Shown in pieces: positions 41,383 to 51,107 of a DNA stretch of 64,000 nucleotides. The DNA is taken from positions 28,227,558 to 28,291,557 of the forward strand of contig OX336336.1 of NCBI GenBank assembly GCA_946902875.1. The letters run 5' to 3'. Source of the DNA: Nematopogon swammerdamellus (taxonomy: Eukaryota > Arthropoda > Insecta > Lepidoptera > Adelidae). Both the position numbers and the translations under genes were made by a program. Position 1 is the first letter of the stretch. Each line of letters begins with the position of its first letter. Under the pieces are notes generated by a model, which did not search any database, was not told where the DNA came from, and saw nothing but the letters and a program-made list of their open reading frames with translations.

Positions 41383-41690
41383 GGGCGCGGTCAGTACTTG
41401 CATGGGTGACCGCTCGACCGTTAGAGGCTGACCGTAGTTCGGATTCCACGTTAAACTGTCGTTCCCTTCCTTTCTTACCTTACTAGGTGGTAGGGTTTAT
41501 CCTGGCCGGGTTGGTATCACCGCACTGAACGGAACGTCGTCGGTCGAAACGGCTATGTAAATAGTTCGTGTTTTCGAAATGAAAGAAAGCACTGACATGG
41601 CACCTAGTTCATCTGGTCTTATGGGCTGACATAACGGACGTTATAGGTGATGTAGCCAACTGTGTCAGTTTTCATTAAAAAAAAAGTGTG
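41383..41690 (+). mobile_element. SINE-B, truncated inside the 5S-like core
   Basis: Starts GGGCGCGGTCAGTACTTGCA (5S-like), B box GTTCGGATTCC, body, tail, A-run. Confidence 0.85.
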
Positions 41691-42202
41691 ATTAGAGTCG
41701 GGTTAAAACCACCCCCCAAGTAATGATGGCCAGGCTCTAAATGATTAAGCGGACAAAAGCATGTACGGACTGAACCTGACAGCACCATACCCTTCAAATT
41801 GTCTTAGAAACTCTTCAAGCGTGCAGACTTTGGAAGCCTGCGGCTAAAACGGTAGCGCGAAAGGTCACCGCTTTCACGTAGGGCCACGTCACGTGCATAA
41901 TGTTACACGAACCTTTCCTAGGGCGCAATAAGGACAGCCAAGATAATATTTAGCTGCCATCGAATAACCGGAATTACTAGATTTGTTATATTTCATTCCA
42001 TTTATTCGTTTCATCCTTCGTTACACGTTACGGTATACTTCAGTTCGTCATAAGTTTTATACAACAATTTTTAAAACTATATTGAAAACTAGACACTTTA
42101 GAAAAAAAAAATTACTTTTTTCTCTCAGAAAAACATGAGGATTGCGCTGGCGAAATTAATGTACTGGCCGTTACAACAGCCTGTATATAGAACCATGCAC
42201 CT
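41691..42202. other. Unassigned stretch
   Basis: Nothing recognised. Confidence 0.3.
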
Positions 42203-42412
42203 ATAAATCCAGTAAGCGTTGGTACCATCGTTACTGGATGTAAGAGGGCCGCATTGAAGCCTCGACTGTGCATTACCTTAGTTCAGTAGTCAGTAATCCA
42301 AAGGGAATTCTCCGGTATGGCACCTACCTTCTCGAGAGTGATATTGGCTGGTCGGAGCACGTGTTATGTCTGTCCCCTCCAGCCTGGCCCACACCAGATT
42401 ACATAAAAAAAT
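42203..42412 (+). repeat. SINE-A 3' fragment, diverged
   Basis: GGTACCATCGTTACTGGATG to CTCGAGAGTGATATTGGCTG and CAGATTACATAAAA. Confidence 0.75.
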
Positions 42413-42830
42413 TGGGTTAATAAATTGTGTCGTTCGAAGACATATAAACGAAGGCCTTGTTCATATAATTTAACAAAAATCAGAAACATACATTATTCAT
42501 TCATTACAAAAAGCAACACAATAGGAATAATTTCACAAAATAAACATTTATGTGGAAAATTAATTCAACCGTGTCGTCCTCCAGCGTACGCTGTAAAGCG
42601 CGTTACAAACGATGAAGATACTATAATATTTTATCTATGCGCCATTTTGGGGCGATATAATATATGGCTAACTATATTATAGTCTATAGACTTAAAGCCT
42701 ACATACACAGCCTTTAAGACGAGACGGAAGTTAACTTTCTCCATACAAAATAGTTTTTCGGCATTTGTTACAATTATTTTTTTGTTGTAATAAGAACAGT
42801 CAAATCTATGTTTCTGTTTTGTTATTTTTT
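42413..42830. other. Unassigned AT-rich stretch
   Basis: Short frames only; TGTATGGAGAAAGTTAACTTCCG-like sequence (reverse at 42722-42745) recurs at 43511. Confidence 0.3.
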
Positions 42831-42990
42831 TAACCGACTTCAAAAAAGGAGGAGGTTCTATGTTCGGCTGTATGTATTTTTTTTTATGTATGTTCAGCAA
42901 TATCTTCCCCAATTGTGAGCCGATTTCGATGATTCTTTTTGTGTTCGGTTCAGTCTAGCTCCAAGGTGGTCCCATTTTTTTTTTTGGTCA
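42831..42990 (+). mobile_element. MINE-I element
   Basis: TTAACCGACTTCAAAAAAGG, AGGAGGTTCTATGTTCGGCT, GTGAGCCGATTTCGATGATT, GTTCGGTTCAGTCTAGCTCC. The layout parallels MINE-H: a C-rich start, AAAA(N)GGAGG, short repeat, CCGATTT motif. A related hairpin follows at 43086. Confidence 0.55.
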
Positions 42991-43085
42991 ACATCGGATT
43001 GGAAAGCAAGGCGGATTCTCGGATTCCGCCGAGTACATTAATAGCTAATAAAAATTACTAAAAAAACTGTGAAATAAAAAACAAT

Positions 43086-43267
43086 TTAAAAAAATATAAA
43101 AACCGCCTTCAAAAATGTATGAAATAAAAAAATAAAAATCGAACCCTAGAGTTGAAGACGGTGGTGCTAAAGCAAGCAAAAATAACCGACCGCCTTCAAC
43201 TCTAGGGTTCGATTTTTATTTTTTTATTTCATACATTTTTGAAGGCGGTTTTTATATTTTTTTAAAT
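43086..43267. repeat. Near-perfect hairpin, about 78-bp stem
   Basis: Left arm ATATAAAAACCGCCTTCAAA to CGAACCCTAGAGTTGAAGAC; right arm CCGCCTTCAACTCTAGGGTT to TGAAGGCGGTTTTTATAT. One mismatch seen in the stem; loop about 25 bases. Confidence 0.95.
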
Positions 43268-43675
43268 AGTTTTTAATATCTAAAGTGATGACTAAACAAA
43301 GCTTAAAGAACATCATGTCAAGACATAAAAAAATAAAAAAATCAATTTTTTTTGGTCGACATACAAATTTTTAGGTCCGGTGTTGTATTTCATCTAAACA
43401 AAAACGATAAAGACAGGTACGTGGATTGAACTGTCCTTAAGACAAAAAAAAATGGTAAAAATCGGATAAGGATTAGGGGGCTAGAAAACTAAAATGCCGA
43501 AAGACGATTTTGTATGGAGAAAGCTAACTTCCGTCTCATCTTAAGTTCAACCTTGTGGGGGAGCCTTACTATAAGTACAATCCACCGCCAGTTCTCGAGA
43601 ACGATCATATCACACTCTATTGGGACCAACCGGTCCATTATCACAGACAGGGTTCAAGACCCTCCGGCGCTCGAC
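43268..43675. other. Unassigned AT-rich stretch
   Basis: Nothing recognised except the short shared motif at 43511-43535. Confidence 0.3.
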
Positions 43676-43830
43676 GGGTTAATATGCACTAAGACCGTGG
43701 TGCTCAAACGGTCGATAGCGATCGACCGGTTGATCCCAAGAGACTTTTAGGTCGATCGCTAAAACTAATATGTAGAGCAAAAAGTGACATGTAGAAACAT
43801 CTAAGAATTCATTATATTTGGGTGGTGTTC
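43676..43830 (+). mobile_element. hAT-3-like fragment, inverted copy
   Basis: CGTGGTGCTCAAACGGTCGA, GATCGACCGGTTGATCCC, GACTTTTAGGTCGATCGCT, TAAGAATTCATTATATTTG, matching the reverse of 40470-40612. Confidence 0.5.
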
Positions 43831-43871
43831 GCCTTCCGCAAGGACCGCAATGTTAACACATTTATAAAAGA

Positions 43872-44254
43872 CTAGCTTTTGCCCGCGGCTTCGCTTGCGT
43901 GAAATTCGTACCTATTTAAAAAGAAGAAAGTAAGTAAGCCTGATACCGTACCATTATTTCGGCGCGCGGAACAATTCGGTTTGTATGAGAGCCACATCTT
44001 AGCGTAGTCGGAACTGAATTTTATTTAGCCTATCCTGTGTCCGGTATAGTTATATGTGCTTGTACTAAGTTTCATAGAATTCGGATGATCGGTTTAAGAG
44101 TTATGGAGGAACATATAAAAAAATATTAGGAAAATATTTCTAAAAATTGTCAATTTAGTTTTAGTATCATACATAAAGTCTACAAACGCAATATTTCATA
44201 AATAAAAATAACTTAGTCCGTGACCATACCTTAGAGATTTATTATTAGTATTGA
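43872..44254 (-). mobile_element. Helitron-like element Hel-E
   Basis: Minus strand A|TCAATACTAATAATAAATCT to ACGCAAGCGAAGCCGCGGGC then AAAAGCTAG|T. 383 bp. Compare 9881-10237. Confidence 0.8.
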
Positions 44255-44403
44255 TATTTCCATATCCCTTGCCATTCTTTCGATATAGCTCGATATCTTA
44301 AGATACTTTTAATATCAAATGTATATTATGTTCGTCGTGTGCGATGGTTAAAATGATTTTATGGTGAACGATATTATGAAAAATATGCCATAATATAATA
44401 TAT

Positions 44404-44658
44404 AAGGTCTTTCATTAGTAGGTAACTTTACGCTAAGGGGTGTATGAGTATCAGATACTGATCACGTTCCCATACCCATTAATTTTTTTACGACATAAAA
44501 CAACTACCCATGCTACGAAATAATTATTCAATAAACTATTATTTTAGTAAGAAGGGTAGGTATTAGATATCCAAAAAAAAAGTTGGTATGGGGAACGTGA
44601 TCAGTATCTGATACACATACCCCCTTAGCGTAAAGTTACCTACTAATGAAAAACCTTA
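44404..44658. mobile_element. MITE-M foldback, about 72-bp arms
   Basis: The left arm starts AAGGTCTTTCATTAGTAGGT and contains CAGATACTGATCACGTTCCC. The right arm mirrors it, ending TAGTAAT-type ACCTACTAATGAAAAACCTT. AT-rich loop, no ORF. Confidence 0.85.
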
Positions 44659-45000
44659 AATATTTTATTTATATTATGTTCATCGTATGTGACGCGCTTA
44701 AGAGTGTGAGTTGGAAAAGGAAACCGGTATAAAGTGGTCTCATCCAATAACAGAAAATTAATCCACGCGCCGACATCCGCAGCGCTGCCCGCCCGGCGAA
44801 CGCGCCTCCACGGGATACATATGCAATCCAGATCTAATTAAAGATTTCCGTCGTAGGTACCTTATGTGGTAGAATTAAACCGGCAGGATTAATGCCACTG
44901 CACTGTACTGTACGAGAAGAAGGCCAGAGGTATGTCATGATCGTGGCACGTGAAGGTCCGTTGTGTTTGGCTACCCCATTAGTAGGAAGCAGGCGTGATA
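44659..45000. other. Unassigned; weak SINE scrap
   Basis: A diverged SINE body scrap, CTTATGTGGTAGAATTAAAC with ATGCCACTGCACTG, lies at about 44860-44905. Confidence 0.35.
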
Positions 45001-45117
45001 AAATGTATGTGTGTATGTATGTATGCATGTATTATGTATGTATGTATGCATGTATGTATGTATGTATGCATGTATGTATGTATGTATGTATGTATGTATA
45101 TAAGTATATTATGTATG
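45001..45117 (+). repeat. GTAT microsatellite
   Basis: ATGTATGTATGC-type repeats; open frames through it are artefacts. Confidence 0.95.
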
Positions 45118-45206
45118 TATAATTATCTGGTGATTAAAGCGGGAGTTCTGGATGTTGACTGTGGTGAGGGCCTTAACAAATTATGCTGTTTTAAAAAAAA
45201 AAACAG

Positions 45207-45588
45207 GCCAAGTGCGAGTCGAACTCGCGCACCGAGGGTTCCGTACCGCCATGTCATGGTCAGTGCTACTCACGCCATGGCGTGTTTTATGAAATGCTTC
45301 ATATTAGTTAACATTCATGATTAGTTAAAATGCTTCATACTCTTTTCGGTAGATGGCGCGCATACACTTTTTAGTTTCTTGTATGGGAATCCCTTTAATT
45401 TTTAACTTTTTTTATTTTTATTATTTGTTGTTATATCGGCCATAATAACACATATTCTGTGAAAAAATCAACGGGCTACCTATTACGGTTCAAGATATAC
45501 ACGGACACACGGACAGACAGACAGTCATACAGACGGCGTAGGCTTAGTAATAGGATCCTGTACGACGGAAACGAAACCCTAAAAAAAT
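45207..45588 (-). mobile_element. MINE-G, full length
   Basis: ACAGGCCAAGTGCGAGTCGA, GTACCGCCATGTCATGGTCA, CTCTTTTCGGTAGATGGCGC, CTATTACGGTTCAAGATATA, CGGAAACGAAACCCTAAAA. Confidence 0.85.
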
Positions 45589-45989
45589 ATTATTGAAAAA
45601 AAATTCATAAAAAATGTATCAAACCCGACTGTGAAAAACAAGGAAAGTCATTTGTCGTCGGGTAAAAAAATAAAAGCAAGTAGCTATTTTTATACACAGA
45701 TCTGGATTTGACTAGATAAGTATGCTTCCCGCACACCACCTGTTGTTTACGATGATGGCAGAGCGGGCTGAAGCGAGAAACGAAGAAATTCAATTTACTT
45801 CATAATGAACAAGAGTTAAATTATTGGCAATTTCCATTTTTTCACTCCTGTACTTCGCAGCGAGATGTATTCTCGTATTTGTTCGACAATTTACGGTCCG
45901 TTTGCGGAGTTACCTACTTGGTATTAATTTCGAAAATCAACAGTAAAAATAACTCAGGGTAATGGTTTTATTTTGCTGAAATCAACTCT
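45589..45989. other. Unassigned AT-rich stretch
   Basis: Nothing recognised. Confidence 0.3.
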
Positions 45990-46356
45990 GCCTCGTTAGC
46001 TCAGGGCAGGGGTGCGGTCGGTCGACTGTTGTTAAGCAACTCTGAGCGCGGTCAGTACTTGGATGGGTGACCGCTCGACCGTGTAGGCTGACCGTGGTTC
46101 GGATCCCACGTAAATCTGTAGGTCCCTTCCCTTCTTACCTTACTAGGTGGTAGGGTTTATCCCGCCCGGGTTGGTACCAGCGCACTGAATGAAACGTCGG
46201 TCGAAACGGCTATGTAAATAGTTCGCGTTTTCCGTCCAGTTCAGTGTAGCCGAAGTGAAATGAAGAGAAGCACTGACATGGCACCTAGTTCACCCGGTTT
46301 TATAGGCTGACATCACGGATGTTGTAGGTGATGTAGCCAACCGTTTCAGTTTCCAG
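45990..46356 (+). mobile_element. SINE-B starting at the tRNA-like head
   Basis: CTGCCTCGTTAGCTCAGGGC (A box), GTTAAGCAACTCTGAGCGCG and ACTTGGATGGGTGACCGC (5S-like), GGTTCGGATCCC (B box), body, tail. It lacks the 95-base head found upstream of the A box at 21239 and 47934. Confidence 0.85.
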
Positions 46357-46388
46357 TACCTGGGCGACCGAGCTTCGCTCGGCGTCTT
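46357..46388 (+). repeat. Short repeat R
   Basis: AGTACCTGGGCGACCGAGCT then TCGCTCGGCGTC, identical to 11992-12023; contains the hairpin CCGAGCTTCGCTCGG. Confidence 0.8.
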
Positions 46389-46611
46389 TCGATTTTGCAG
46401 TGGGAATGTGATAACTTCATGTGGGAAATGTTGCATCAATATTATTATATTTGGATTAATAATATACACTACATATCTAATATTCTCACTAATATTTAAA
46501 CCAACCAGGGCGACTTAAAATGAGAAACTGAACATGTTTCAACAGTTTTAAAAAATGTTGTCTGTCTGTTCTCGAATCACGCAAAAAAATCCCTAAAAAA
46601 AACTGCATCCT

Positions 46612-46785
46612 TTCCTCTAATGTACAGTCTGGGATCCTCAAACATAATATTGTGAAGGTGCACCTAGCCGGGCGACATGGTATTCGCAGCCCCCGTAAAT
46701 ATCCAAATGCCCGTGGGCGCCGTCGGACTACACCTCTGCGTTAGTCTGGCGCGCGCCATATGTCGTGCTTCCCATAAAAAAAGAA
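46612..46785 (+). pseudogene. LINE-Y tail, diverged
   Basis: TGTACAGTCTGGGATCCTCA, GGGCGACATGGTATTCGCAG, GTGGGCGCCGTCGGACTACA and an A-rich end. Confidence 0.65.
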
Positions 46786-47197
46786 GGGCTTGAGAATGTG
46801 AAATAAATACCTTAAAGAATATTATTAAATTCAGATAAATAAAAAAATACGTGAATAACTTTCTATCGACCAAAGTGCTTTTTTATCGACAAAGCGCGTG
46901 CGCGCACATTCACTTCCCTAGGTCATAAAACTTTATTGTTCTTCCTGCCAGGTCGACGGTTTGATACTATAGGGTTGCCGCGCGCGTTTTCACCAATGAG
47001 CATCCTCGGACGATTTTCCCTAGTAGCAGTAGTAGGTCGGCTTGTAGCATGAGTATAGTTAGGTAACCTATCTACACGGTGCTCACCGCGCACGGCAATG
47101 TTCGCTTGTTTGCTGTTTTATTACGGATTTTACGCTATGTGGAACACGAGAATCCTTTTTATTGGACCTGTTTGAGCGAGTCTATTTTTTTATTAGT
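46786..47197. other. Unassigned stretch
   Basis: Nothing recognised. Confidence 0.3.
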
Positions 47198-47665
47198 GTC
47201 CAGTGGACAACGAGGTATTATGTTTTACTAGAGCTATCGCTACGAAGAAAGATACAGAGAAACGGCGTCCCATCAGCTGAGGTATAAGGTAAGATAGCGG
47301 GAAGGCGGAGCGCAGAGCCGAGCGGTAGAGGAGAGCTCGTGCGGGGTGGGAAGCGACCGGGAGTGGGGCTAGCGGGCGGTGAGAGGGGCTCGCGCGGCGC
47401 GGGAAGCGAGCGATAGAGTGGCTATCGGCCGGTAAGCGGCAGCGCCAGCCAAGGCCAACCCTACATGACACAACATGTGCATTAGAATACAACCGGGCAT
47501 GCGCGATGCGCGCAGGCGGTGGCGCGTGCGACGAGTTCGGCCGCTCGCGATTGACTAGTTTCGATGTGCCCCAATTCGTAAATTGTGCCTCAACTCGGCG
47601 GAGCAATGCCCGTTACCCGAGTGAGAGCTCTAGTAAAACATAATACCTCATTGCCAGTGGACAGA
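47198..47665. mobile_element. TIR element with GC-rich interior
   Basis: Left CCAGTGGACAACGAGGTATT then ATGTTTTACTAGAGCT; right AGCTCTAGTAAAACATAATA then CCTCATTGCCAGTGG. About 35-bp TIRs with a few differences. The interior is strongly GC-rich and gives an antisense frame (47193-47606) that does not look like a protein. Terminal CAGTGG suggests hAT, but no clear 8-bp duplication. Confidence 0.65.
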
Positions 47666-47771
47666 TCTGTTCAGCTATATGTGCGTTCGTTTGTCACAAA
47701 AGTTTCTTATAATATACAAATCGGTACATTTATTATTAGACATTTTGTACCTCAATTTATTAAATCTCAAT

Positions 47772-47933
47772 ATGTTTAGAATAGAAATAGAATAGTACAC
47801 AAATTGAAGGAAGAGCAGTACGCGACAAGAAACAAGAAATACAGGGGTGCGCAAAGGCAGACTTATCACTACAAGTGATTTCTTTCAGTCAACATAATGT
47901 ATGTTATTTTTTGACAATAATTTGTAGTAGTAT
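47772..47933 (-). repeat. 162-bp direct repeat, left (family Q)
   Basis: From ATGTTTAGAATAGAAATAGA to GACAATAATTTGTAGTAGTA then T. Repeated at 48409-48570 with about seven base differences; the two copies exactly bracket SINE-B. Confidence 0.9.
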
Positions 47934-48408
47934 TGTGTGGGGTCGGTACTTAAAAAGAATAGCCCCACTGCATCTCTCCCCGTCGCATGTCGTAAAAGTC
48001 GACTAAGGGATAAGAAAATTCGTCAGCCTCGGTAGCTCAGTGGCGCGGTTGGTTAGTCAACTGTTATTAAGCAACGCTGAGCGCGGTCAGTGATTGGATG
48101 GGTGACCGCTCGACCGTTGGAGGCTGACCGTGGTTCGGATTCCACGTTAAACTGTAAGTCCCTTCCCTTCTTACCTTACTAGGTGGTAGGGTTTATCCCG
48201 GCCGGGTTGGTACTACCGCACTGAACGAAACGTCGGTCGAAACGGCTATGTAAATAGTTCGTGTTTTCCGTCCAGTTTAGTGTAGCCGACATGAAATGAA
48301 GGGAAGCACTGACATGGCACCTAGTTCACCCTGTGTTATGGGCTGACATCACGGATGTTGTAGGTGATGTAGCCAACCGTGTCTGGTTCCATAAAAAAAA
48401 AAAAAAAA
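47934..48408 (+). mobile_element. SINE-B, complete long form
   Basis: Head GTGTGGGGTCGGTACTTAAA, A box, 5S-like core, B box, body, tail and 17-base A-run, flanked by the 162-bp repeats. Confidence 0.9.
48033..48143 (+). promoter_or_regulatory. Composite tRNA/5S-like Pol III promoter of SINE-B
   Basis: A box TAGCTCAGTGG at 48033-48043; 5S-like internal region TTAAGCAACGCTGAGCGCGG through GGATGGGTGACCGC at 48067-48109; B box GGTTCGGATTCC at 48132-48143. In 5S genes the equivalent region is the TFIIIA/TFIIIC control element. Whether TFIIIA binds here is inference. Confidence 0.75.
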
Positions 48409-48570
48409 ATGTTTAGAATAGAAATAGAATAGCACACAAATTGAAGGAAGAGCAGTACGCGACAAGAAACAAGAAATACAGGAGTCCGCAAAGGCGGACT
48501 TATCACTATAAGTGATTTCTTCCAGTCAACATTATGTATGTTATTTTTTGACAATAATTTGTAGTAGTAT
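48409..48570 (-). repeat. 162-bp direct repeat, right (family Q)
   Basis: Starts at once after the SINE-B A-run and ends GTAGTAGTAT, the same point at which the left copy meets the SINE head. Confidence 0.9.
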
Positions 48571-48769
48571 GTCGTATCTTTTTATTCGTAGCATGCATAT
48601 TATTACATTATTATTATTATTATATGCACATTATTGAGTTGATGCAAATTTGACTAAGGCTCTTTAGAGCTCATACACTCAATTACTAAGTCTTTTGTAG
48701 TCAGAATTCTCAGTAAACATATTAATCTTTCTCGAAAGCTGTATTTTCGTTATACTGTACATACATAAA

Positions 48770-49008
48770 TACATACCACACGCTGTATCCCGACAATCGG
48801 GGTAAGCAGAGTAATTGGTGTTGTGCCGCAAGTACTCTTGTAAATTACTAGCACAACACCGACCACCACTTTGAGCAATGTCATAGGACAAGATAACTAT
48901 CAAGCAGCAAGCAAGGCACGAAGAATCACCTGCTGCATGATTCGGTGGAAGAACCGTGCCAAGATGAGAGGTGGCCAGCCTGTCGCCCTCCAGCACGGCA
49001 CCTTGTCC
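48770..49008 (-). repeat. Family J copy
   Basis: CGCTGTATCCCGACAATCGG, GGTGTTGTGCCGCAAGTACT, CCGTGCCAAGATGAGAGGTG. Confidence 0.6.
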
Positions 49009-49094
49009 TTATCCCTTAGTCGCCTTTTACGACATGCACGGGGAGAGATGCAGTGGGGCTACTCTTTTAAGTACCGGCCCCGCACGGTACAACA
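49009..49094 (-). repeat. SINE-B head fragment
   Basis: TTATCCCTTAGTCGCCTTTT, CACGGGGAGAGATGCAGTGG, GTACCGGCCCCGCACGGTAC. Confidence 0.8.
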
Positions 49095-49127
49095 AGGTAT
49101 ATATTTTGTGCAGTAATCGATCATTAA

Positions 49128-49222
49128 TTTTTTATTTATGGGTGGCTGAGTCAGAGGGGCCAAATCACATGCCCCGACCAGCCAATATAACCTCCGAGAA
49201 GTCAGGTTTCTGCAGACTTCCA
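49128..49222 (-). repeat. SINE-A tail fragment
   Basis: TATGGGTGGCTGAGTCAGAG, CAGCCAATATAACCTCCGAG. Confidence 0.75.
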
Positions 49223-49244
49223 TTCTGTATATTTTGCACTATTT

Positions 49245-49825
49245 AAGGTCTTTAAAAATTAGTTAATAGTACGCGTGTGGTGGCGTGCCTTGGGAGATGC
49301 CTATGTCCAGCAGTGGACCGATACAGGCTGATGATGATGATGGCGCTAAGTGGGTGGGGGTTCTGTATAATATAGGGAGTAAAACCTGTATAATATTTTT
49401 TGGACCTTGGGCATTTTTATTTATGTAAAATATTTTTTTATGTATTTAAGTAATTAAATAAAAAATAGGTGGTTGATTTTTATGATTTTTATAGCTTAAT
49501 CGATTGAGTTTCATAACAGTAATAAAAAAGTCTTCATTACCATTATGATGTAACACGTGTAAGTTGGTAAAAAAATCAAATTCTTTCTATTCCATACTAA
49601 TCAAACTAAAATTGTGGTTTTTCACAATTTCTGAAAGAAAGAGATCGATGTGTTGGAAGACTTTTTTGTTCCTGGCATGAAACTGAAACGATTAAGAAAA
49701 AATTTTTTTTACATTTTACATTAAAAAAATTTTTTTTTGTAAAAAAAAATAATTATTTGTTCTTCAAAAGTGATCTATTTTCGTTACAGAACCCCCCCTT
49801 AGCGTACTATTAACTAATTTTCATT
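49245..49825. mobile_element. MITE-M-like foldback split by an RTE tail
   Basis: Left arm AAGGTCTTTAAAAATTAGTT, AATAGTACGC, then after the insertion GCTAAGTGGGTGGGGGTTCT. The right arm is CAGAACCCCCCCTTAGCGTA and CTATTAACTAATTTTC. The start resembles that of 44404. Confidence 0.7.
49275..49342 (+). mobile_element. RTE-type LINE 3' end
   Basis: GTGTGGTGGCGTGCCTTGGG, GCCTATGTCCAGCAGTGGAC, ending GATGATGATGATG. This ending is characteristic of RTE LINEs in Lepidoptera. A similar scrap (GGCGTATGTCCAGCAGTG) is at 62798-62836. Confidence 0.65.
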
Positions 49826-49984
49826 TCATTACATAATATATTTTCCAAAACATAGCTCCACTTTCTCTCCTTTATTAAAAATTTTGCGTTAATTCGAGCG
49901 TGCACTTTCAAGTATGTCATTTTGATTATTAAATAATTTCAAAACGCGTGACCCCCGCGTTGCTCCCTAGTAATTAAGTTTTTT

Positions 49985-50552
49985 TTTATTATTGACAGCG
50001 CGACATATGGCGCCGAGCCACCCATAAGGTGTCTAACGACGCCCATGGACATTCGGTCGTATGCGGGGGTTGCGAATGCCATGCCGGCCTGACAGGTGCC
50101 CATTCACGCCCCTCTTGAAGGACCCGAGACTGTACTTGGGGGGAAATATATGGGCAGGGAGAGTGTTCCAGAGTTTACCGGTTCTGTAGAGGAAAGATCT
50201 GCAGAATCGATTGGTACGCATCCGCGGTAAGTCCAGCGTGTAGGGATGCAATCCCTGCCCAGTGCGCGTGGTGCGAAGGTGGAAAGGGGACGGCGGGATC
50301 GCATTAAACAGCTCCTCCGAGCACTCCCCATGGAATAAGCGATAGAACACACTTAGGGAGCCGACATCCCTACGGTGTTGCAGTGTTTCTAGATCGCAGG
50401 ACACTTCGGGGTCACCCACTAGTCGCACGGCTCGACGCTGGATTGAGTCCAGAGGCGCAAGCTGGTATTTGGCAGAGCCATCCCACAGGTGCGAGCAGTA
50501 CTCCAAGCAGGACCTGATCTGCAATTTATACAGAAGCAGCTTTTGGTCCGGC
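49985..50552 (-). mobile_element. LINE-Y, 5'-truncated copy
   Basis: Contains the end of ORF2, then GGTGGCTCGGCGCCATATGT and a T-run (A-run on its strand) at 49980-49990. Reverse-transcriptase-like sequence begins at about 50552; upstream sequence is unrelated. Tail fragments of the same family lie at 25618, 28845, 31436, 34166, 36800 and 46612. Confidence 0.8.
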
Positions 50553-50617
50553 GGAATTTCTTCCGTGCGAACTGTCTCAAACTCATTCACTCTCGGTTTT
50601 GTCAAATCACAGACCAC
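50033..50617 (-). pseudogene. LINE-Y ORF2 C-terminal remnant
   Basis: 194-residue frame. From PPDQKLLLYKLQIRSCLEYC, HLWDGSAKYQLAPLDSIQRR and AVRLVGDP to YRTGKLWNTLPAHIFPPKYS and FKRGVNGHLSGRHG it matches the region after the RT palm in CR1/Jockey-group ORF2. The palm catalytic motifs and endonuclease are absent because of 5' truncation. The first about 20 residues (MVCDLTKPRVNEF) come from flanking DNA. The frame is intact, which suggests a fairly recent insertion, but the product cannot function. Confidence 0.85.
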
Positions 50618-50756
50618 AGATCTGATGGCTGGATGGAGAGATGAAACTACTGCCGTGTCGCTGCAATATGCGAAGTATTACCGCCTATCGCAGAACTCCC
50701 GCAGTCCCTGAAGAAGCCCGTGACGTAGCGGGTGAAACAACCAATCTTAATCTGTA

Positions 50757-51107
50757 AAAAACCGACCAAGTGCGAGTCGAACTCGCGCACCGAGGGTTCC
50801 GTATCGCCATTTCATGGTCAGCGCCACTCACGCCATCTATGTATTCTCTTTCCGGTAGATGGCGCGCATAAACTTTTTAGTTTCTCGTGTGTAGGGTGAA
50901 TTTTTACTTTTTCTTATTTTTATTATTTGTTGTTATATCGGCCATAATAAATAACACATATTCTGTGAAAATTTCAACGGGCTACCTATTACGGTTCAAG
51001 AGATGCAGCCCTCGGACAGATAGACGGACAGACAGAGAGACAGACAGACAAACAGACGGTGTAGGCTTAGTAATAGGGTCCTGAACGCGGATACGGAACC
51101 CTAAAAA
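50757..51107 (-). mobile_element. MINE-G, near full length
   Basis: AAAACCGACCAAGTGCGAGT, TCCGTATCGCCATTTCATGG, CCGGTAGATGGCGCGCATAA, CTATTACGGTTCAAGAGATG, GCGGATACGGAACCCTAAAA. Confidence 0.85.

Noticed and set aside
47193..47606. 137-residue antisense ORF
   Set aside because: Lies in the GC-rich interior of a TIR element with no recognisable motif; GC-rich sequence lacks stops by chance.
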